From positions 1 through 8,653 of the forward strand of contig JAAZYT010000138.1 of the NCBI GenBank assembly GCA_014239505.1: DNA of 8,653 bases. The letters are read 5' to 3'. The notes beneath the pieces were generated by a model. The model was not told the origin of the DNA. It saw only the letters and a list, made by a program, of their open reading frames with translations, and ran no database searches. This stretch comes from Fidelibacterota bacterium (GTDB taxonomy: Bacteria; Fidelibacterota; Marinisomatia; Marinisomatales; TCS55). The position numbers and the translations under genes are program-made. Each line of letters begins with the position of its first letter. Within the stretch, counting starts at the first letter, position 1. This document shows, piece after piece, positions 6,244 to 8,653 of this stretch.

Positions 6244-8653
6244 ATTTTAATCGTACAATAAAAACTCTAACCCCTGATTTTAATAAAAATAATTTCAGGG
6301 GTTTTTTATTTCTATTATTGTTATTTGTAAGTTTTTATTTAGGTGATATTTATAATAATCCTTCTAATCCTGGTAAGCCAATTACCCAAAAAAATGAATC
6401 CATTAATGATGGTGGCCCAAATGATCGATTAGATTTTGAATTATTAAGATCAAAAGATCCTCAAACTAATTTTATACCTGAAGGTGTTCAACAAAGAGCT
6501 CTTATTTTTGCTAAAACGCTTCCCACTAGAAATCAAAGTTCAATTCAGAGTAAATCATTTACTAATTCTTTAGAATGGTCTAATAGAGGGCCTTATAATG
6601 TGGGTGGAAGAACACGAGCACTAGCTATTGATATCGCGGACTCAAATACAATAATTGCAGGTGGCGTTTCCGGCGGAATATGGCGTTCTAGTGATTATGG
6701 AACAAGTTGGACTAAAATGACCAAATCTAATCAATTGCACAGTGTTTCATCGTTGGCACAAGATCCTAGAAGTGGTAAAACAAATATTTGGTATGCGACA
6801 ACCGGTGAATTAACAGGAAATTCTGCAGGTGCTAGAGGGGCGCCATTTAGAGGAGATGGAATTTATAAATCTGTAGATAATGGTTTTAATTGGGAGATTC
6901 TTCCTTCAACTTCAACAAATACACCTGAATCATTTGATAATCATTTAAACTATGGATGGCGTATTAAAGTTCATCCTACAACTGGTCATATATTTCTTGC
7001 ATCATTTGGATCAATATATAGAAGTAAAGATGAAGGTCTTTCCTGGCAATTAATTTTGGGACAAGGAACTAATAGGTACTCTGATCTTGATATGACTAAT
7101 TCAGGACTATTAGTAGCTGTCTTAGGAAGTGGACAAAGCAAGGGTCCCGTCTTTAGGTCTAATGATGGAAATAACTGGACGGATATAACTCCAACTGATT
7201 TTCCTACTGATTATAAAAGAATTGTAGTTGATATTTCTGAATCAAATGATTCGATTGCATACGTTTTAATAACAAATAATGATGGTCATAATTTTTTAAA
7301 ATATACATATTCAAAGCCTGATAGTATTGGAGTCATTGGTTCCTGGGATGATCGTTCAAGTAACTTACCTAGTGATTTTAATTCACAAGGTGGTTATGAT
7401 CTTCATGTCCGCGTAAGCCCTAGTGATGAAAATTTTATATTTTTTGGAGGTACAAATCTCTATTATTCAACTGATGGGATGAATACATCAGAATTAACAT
7501 TCCAAATTGGTGGATATGGGCACAATGATCATCACCCTGATCAACATGATGTTATATTATATGAAAATGAACCAAATAAGGTTTTTTCAGCAAGCGATGG
7601 TGGATTGCATGTAATGAATGATATTACAGCTTTTGGAAAGAAATGGGATTCAATAAACAATGGTTATTTAACAACTCAATTTTATACGATAGCGATTGAT
7701 CAAACTGGCACATTTCCAGATCTATTAATGGGCGGTACACAAGATAATGGAACGTGGGAATCGTTAAAGCTTAATGAAGATAATCCTTGGTCTCAAGTAA
7801 GTGGGGGAGATGGTGCTTATGCTTCAGTTATTAATTTTGGTAAAGCATATATTCTATCATCTCAAAAAGGTTATACTATGATCAAAGACTGGAATAATCC
7901 TTTTAACTGGAATTATGGTGGTGGTGATAAATACAGTAACTATTCTTGGGCTTACTTATTTCCTCCTGATTTTGATAGAGAGAATGAAGCTCTTTTTATT
8001 AGCCCTATTTACTCAGATCTTTCTAATGATCATATCCTATACTATGCAGGAGCAAACTATATTTATCGAAACAATGACGTGTATTTAAATCTAGCTAATT
8101 ATAAAAAATCTGATGGGAAAAATAGTTATGAAAGTACAAAGTGGGAAAAATTAGAAAAGAGTGTCGCTACTGGAGATATTTCAGCATTTGGTGGAAGTCT
8201 TCTTAATCCAACTCATAGATTATATTATGGAACGTCAAGTGGTCTTATCTATCGATTAGATAACTCTCATAAAAGTGATAGCTCTGTTGTCATAAAAAAT
8301 AATATGGGCTCGGGTGGATATATTAGTAGTATTTCTGTAGATCCTTATGATGGCAGTAAAGTGATGGCAAGTTTTTCAAATTATAATATTAGAAGTATTT
8401 TTTATTCAGAAAATGCAGGTGAACTTTGGATGGATGTAAGTGGGAATCTTGAAGAGTTTTCTAACGGTCAAGGTTCTGGCCCCTCTGTTCGATCAGTTTA
8501 TATTTATCCATTAAAATCTGGAAATCGTTATTTTGCCGGTACAAGTACAGGATTATATAGTACAGATAAACTTGAAGGTCTTGATACTAAGTGGGTTCAA
8601 GAAGGATCTTTAACTATTGGTAACATTGTTGTTGATATGATAGCTGGAAGACC
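6210..8653 (+). CDS. Large secreted BNR/Asp-box repeat protein (sortilin/VPS10-like beta-propeller), 3' end missing
   Basis: The frame is open from 6192 to the window end, giving at least 814 residues from ATG 6210. Numbering from there, FLFLLLLFVSFYLG (32-45) after a basic stretch looks like a signal-peptide core. The first propeller opens near residue 122 with EWSNRGPYNVGGRTR and GGVSGGIWRS. Asp-boxes of the SxDxGxxW type occur at 160-167, 221-228 and 272-279, with degenerate copies at 317-323 and 733-740. A His/Asp cluster GHNDHHPDQHD (437-447) and GGTQDNGTW (508-516) are recurrent features of large extracellular BNR/VPS10-like proteins. No catalytic assignment is safe; such proteins may bind or process glycans or act as surface structures. 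The start is uncertain: 6210 overlaps the prenyltransferase by 34 bases and places a terminator within the coding sequence, while TTG 6318 would avoid this but gives a poor signal peptide. A sorting domain may lie beyond the window. Confidence 0.82.
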   Translation, partial: MYWNVVWKYIINFNRTIKTLTPDFNKNNFRGFLFLLLLFVSFYLGDIYNNPSNPGKPITQKNESINDGGPNDRLDFELLRSKDPQTNFIPEGVQQRALIFAKTLPTRNQSSIQSKSFTNSLEWSNRGPYNVGGRTRALAIDIADSNTIIAGGVSGGIWRSSDYGTSWTKMTKSNQLHSVSSLAQDPRSGKTNIWYATTGELTGNSAGARGAPFRGDGIYKSVDNGFNWEILPSTSTNTPESFDNHLNYGWRIKVHPTTGHIFLASFGSIYRSKDEGLSWQLILGQGTNRYSDLDMTNSGLLVAVLGSGQSKGPVFRSNDGNNWTDITPTDFPTDYKRIVVDISESNDSIAYVLITNNDGHNFLKYTYSKPDSIGVIGSWDDRSSNLPSDFNSQGGYDLHVRVSPSDENFIFFGGTNLYYSTDGMNTSELTFQIGGYGHNDHHPDQHDVILYENEPNKVFSASDGGLHVMNDITAFGKKWDSINNGYLTTQFYTIAIDQTGTFPDLLMGGTQDNGTWESLKLNEDNPWSQVSGGDGAYASVINFGKAYILSSQKGYTMIKDWNNPFNWNYGGGDKYSNYSWAYLFPPDFDRENEALFISPIYSDLSNDHILYYAGANYIYRNNDVYLNLANYKKSDGKNSYESTKWEKLEKSVATGDISAFGGSLLNPTHRLYYGTSSGLIYRLDNSHKSDSSVVIKNNMGSGGYISSISVDPYDGSKVMASFSNYNIRSIFYSENAGELWMDVSGNLEEFSNGQGSGPSVRSVYIYPLKSGNRYFAGTSTGLYSTDKLEGLDTKWVQEGSLTIGNIVVDMIAGR
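6269..6307 (+). terminator. Strong intrinsic terminator after the PAS-prenyltransferase gene
   Basis: AACCCCTGA (6269-6277) pairs with TCAGGGGTT (6295-6303), a 9-bp stem with four G-C pairs in a row plus one more. The 17-base AT loop can itself form a TTTT/AAAA mini-stem (6278-6281 with 6285-6288). The right arm runs directly into six Ts (6302-6307). It begins 25 bases after the prenyltransferase stop codon. This is the most convincing terminator in the window, yet it lies inside the open frame of the BNR protein. Confidence 0.85.

Noticed and set aside
6351..6356. Perfect TATAAT as a promoter for the BNR gene
   Set aside because: There is no acceptable -35 element at 16-18 bases, and transcription from here would begin after every plausible start codon of the BNR frame. 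In such AT-rich DNA the hexamer is expected by chance.
1..8653. Search for CRISPR arrays, tRNA/rRNA genes, insertion sequences and phage genes
   Set aside because: No spaced direct repeats, cloverleaf or rRNA-like segments, transposase-like proteins or terminal repeats were seen on either strand by eye.

Overview
The window is AT-rich (about one third G+C by eye) and every recognisable gene lies on the + strand. Several starts have a GGAG-type ribosome binding site, which argues against a typical Bacteroidota genome. A Gld-like ABC module next to a very large secreted BNR/Asp-box protein nevertheless points to the wider FCB group. A marine lineage such as Marinimicrobia (SAR406) is my best guess. 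It is an inference from gene content, not a proven assignment.

Layout. (1) Positions 1-149 hold the C-terminal end of an M20-family amidohydrolase/peptidase. It is followed 20 bases later by a stand-alone homocysteine S-methyltransferase-family protein (170-1042). A hairpin with a T-run (1062-1095) probably ends this unit. (2) Positions 1153-4871 form a tight four-gene operon with overlaps or zero spacing: an ABC ATPase with a GTG start, an ABC-2 permease, a GldG-like auxiliary protein and a short DUF4340-like protein. A T-tailed AT palindrome (4888-4915) probably ends it. (3) Positions 4963-6243 encode a PAS domain fused in frame to a UbiA-family (MenA-like) membrane prenyltransferase. (4) A strong intrinsic terminator (6269-6307) follows. 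The only well-supported start of the next gene, a secreted BNR-repeat protein that runs off the window end, lies upstream of this terminator, so the terminator would sit inside the coding sequence.

How the genes may work together. The ATPase, permease, GldG-like and DUF4340-like proteins very likely form one inner-membrane ABC complex. The PAS-prenyltransferase probably acts in quinone or other isoprenoid-lipid synthesis, with a sensor domain attached. No functional link between these units is shown by the sequence beyond shared orientation.

Most worth a second look are the PAS-UbiA fusion, a perfect 34-bp palindrome inside the DUF4340-like gene, and the terminator that overlaps the signal-peptide region of the BNR protein. 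I saw no tRNA, rRNA, CRISPR array, insertion sequence or recognisable riboswitch. I did not find a confident promoter for any unit.
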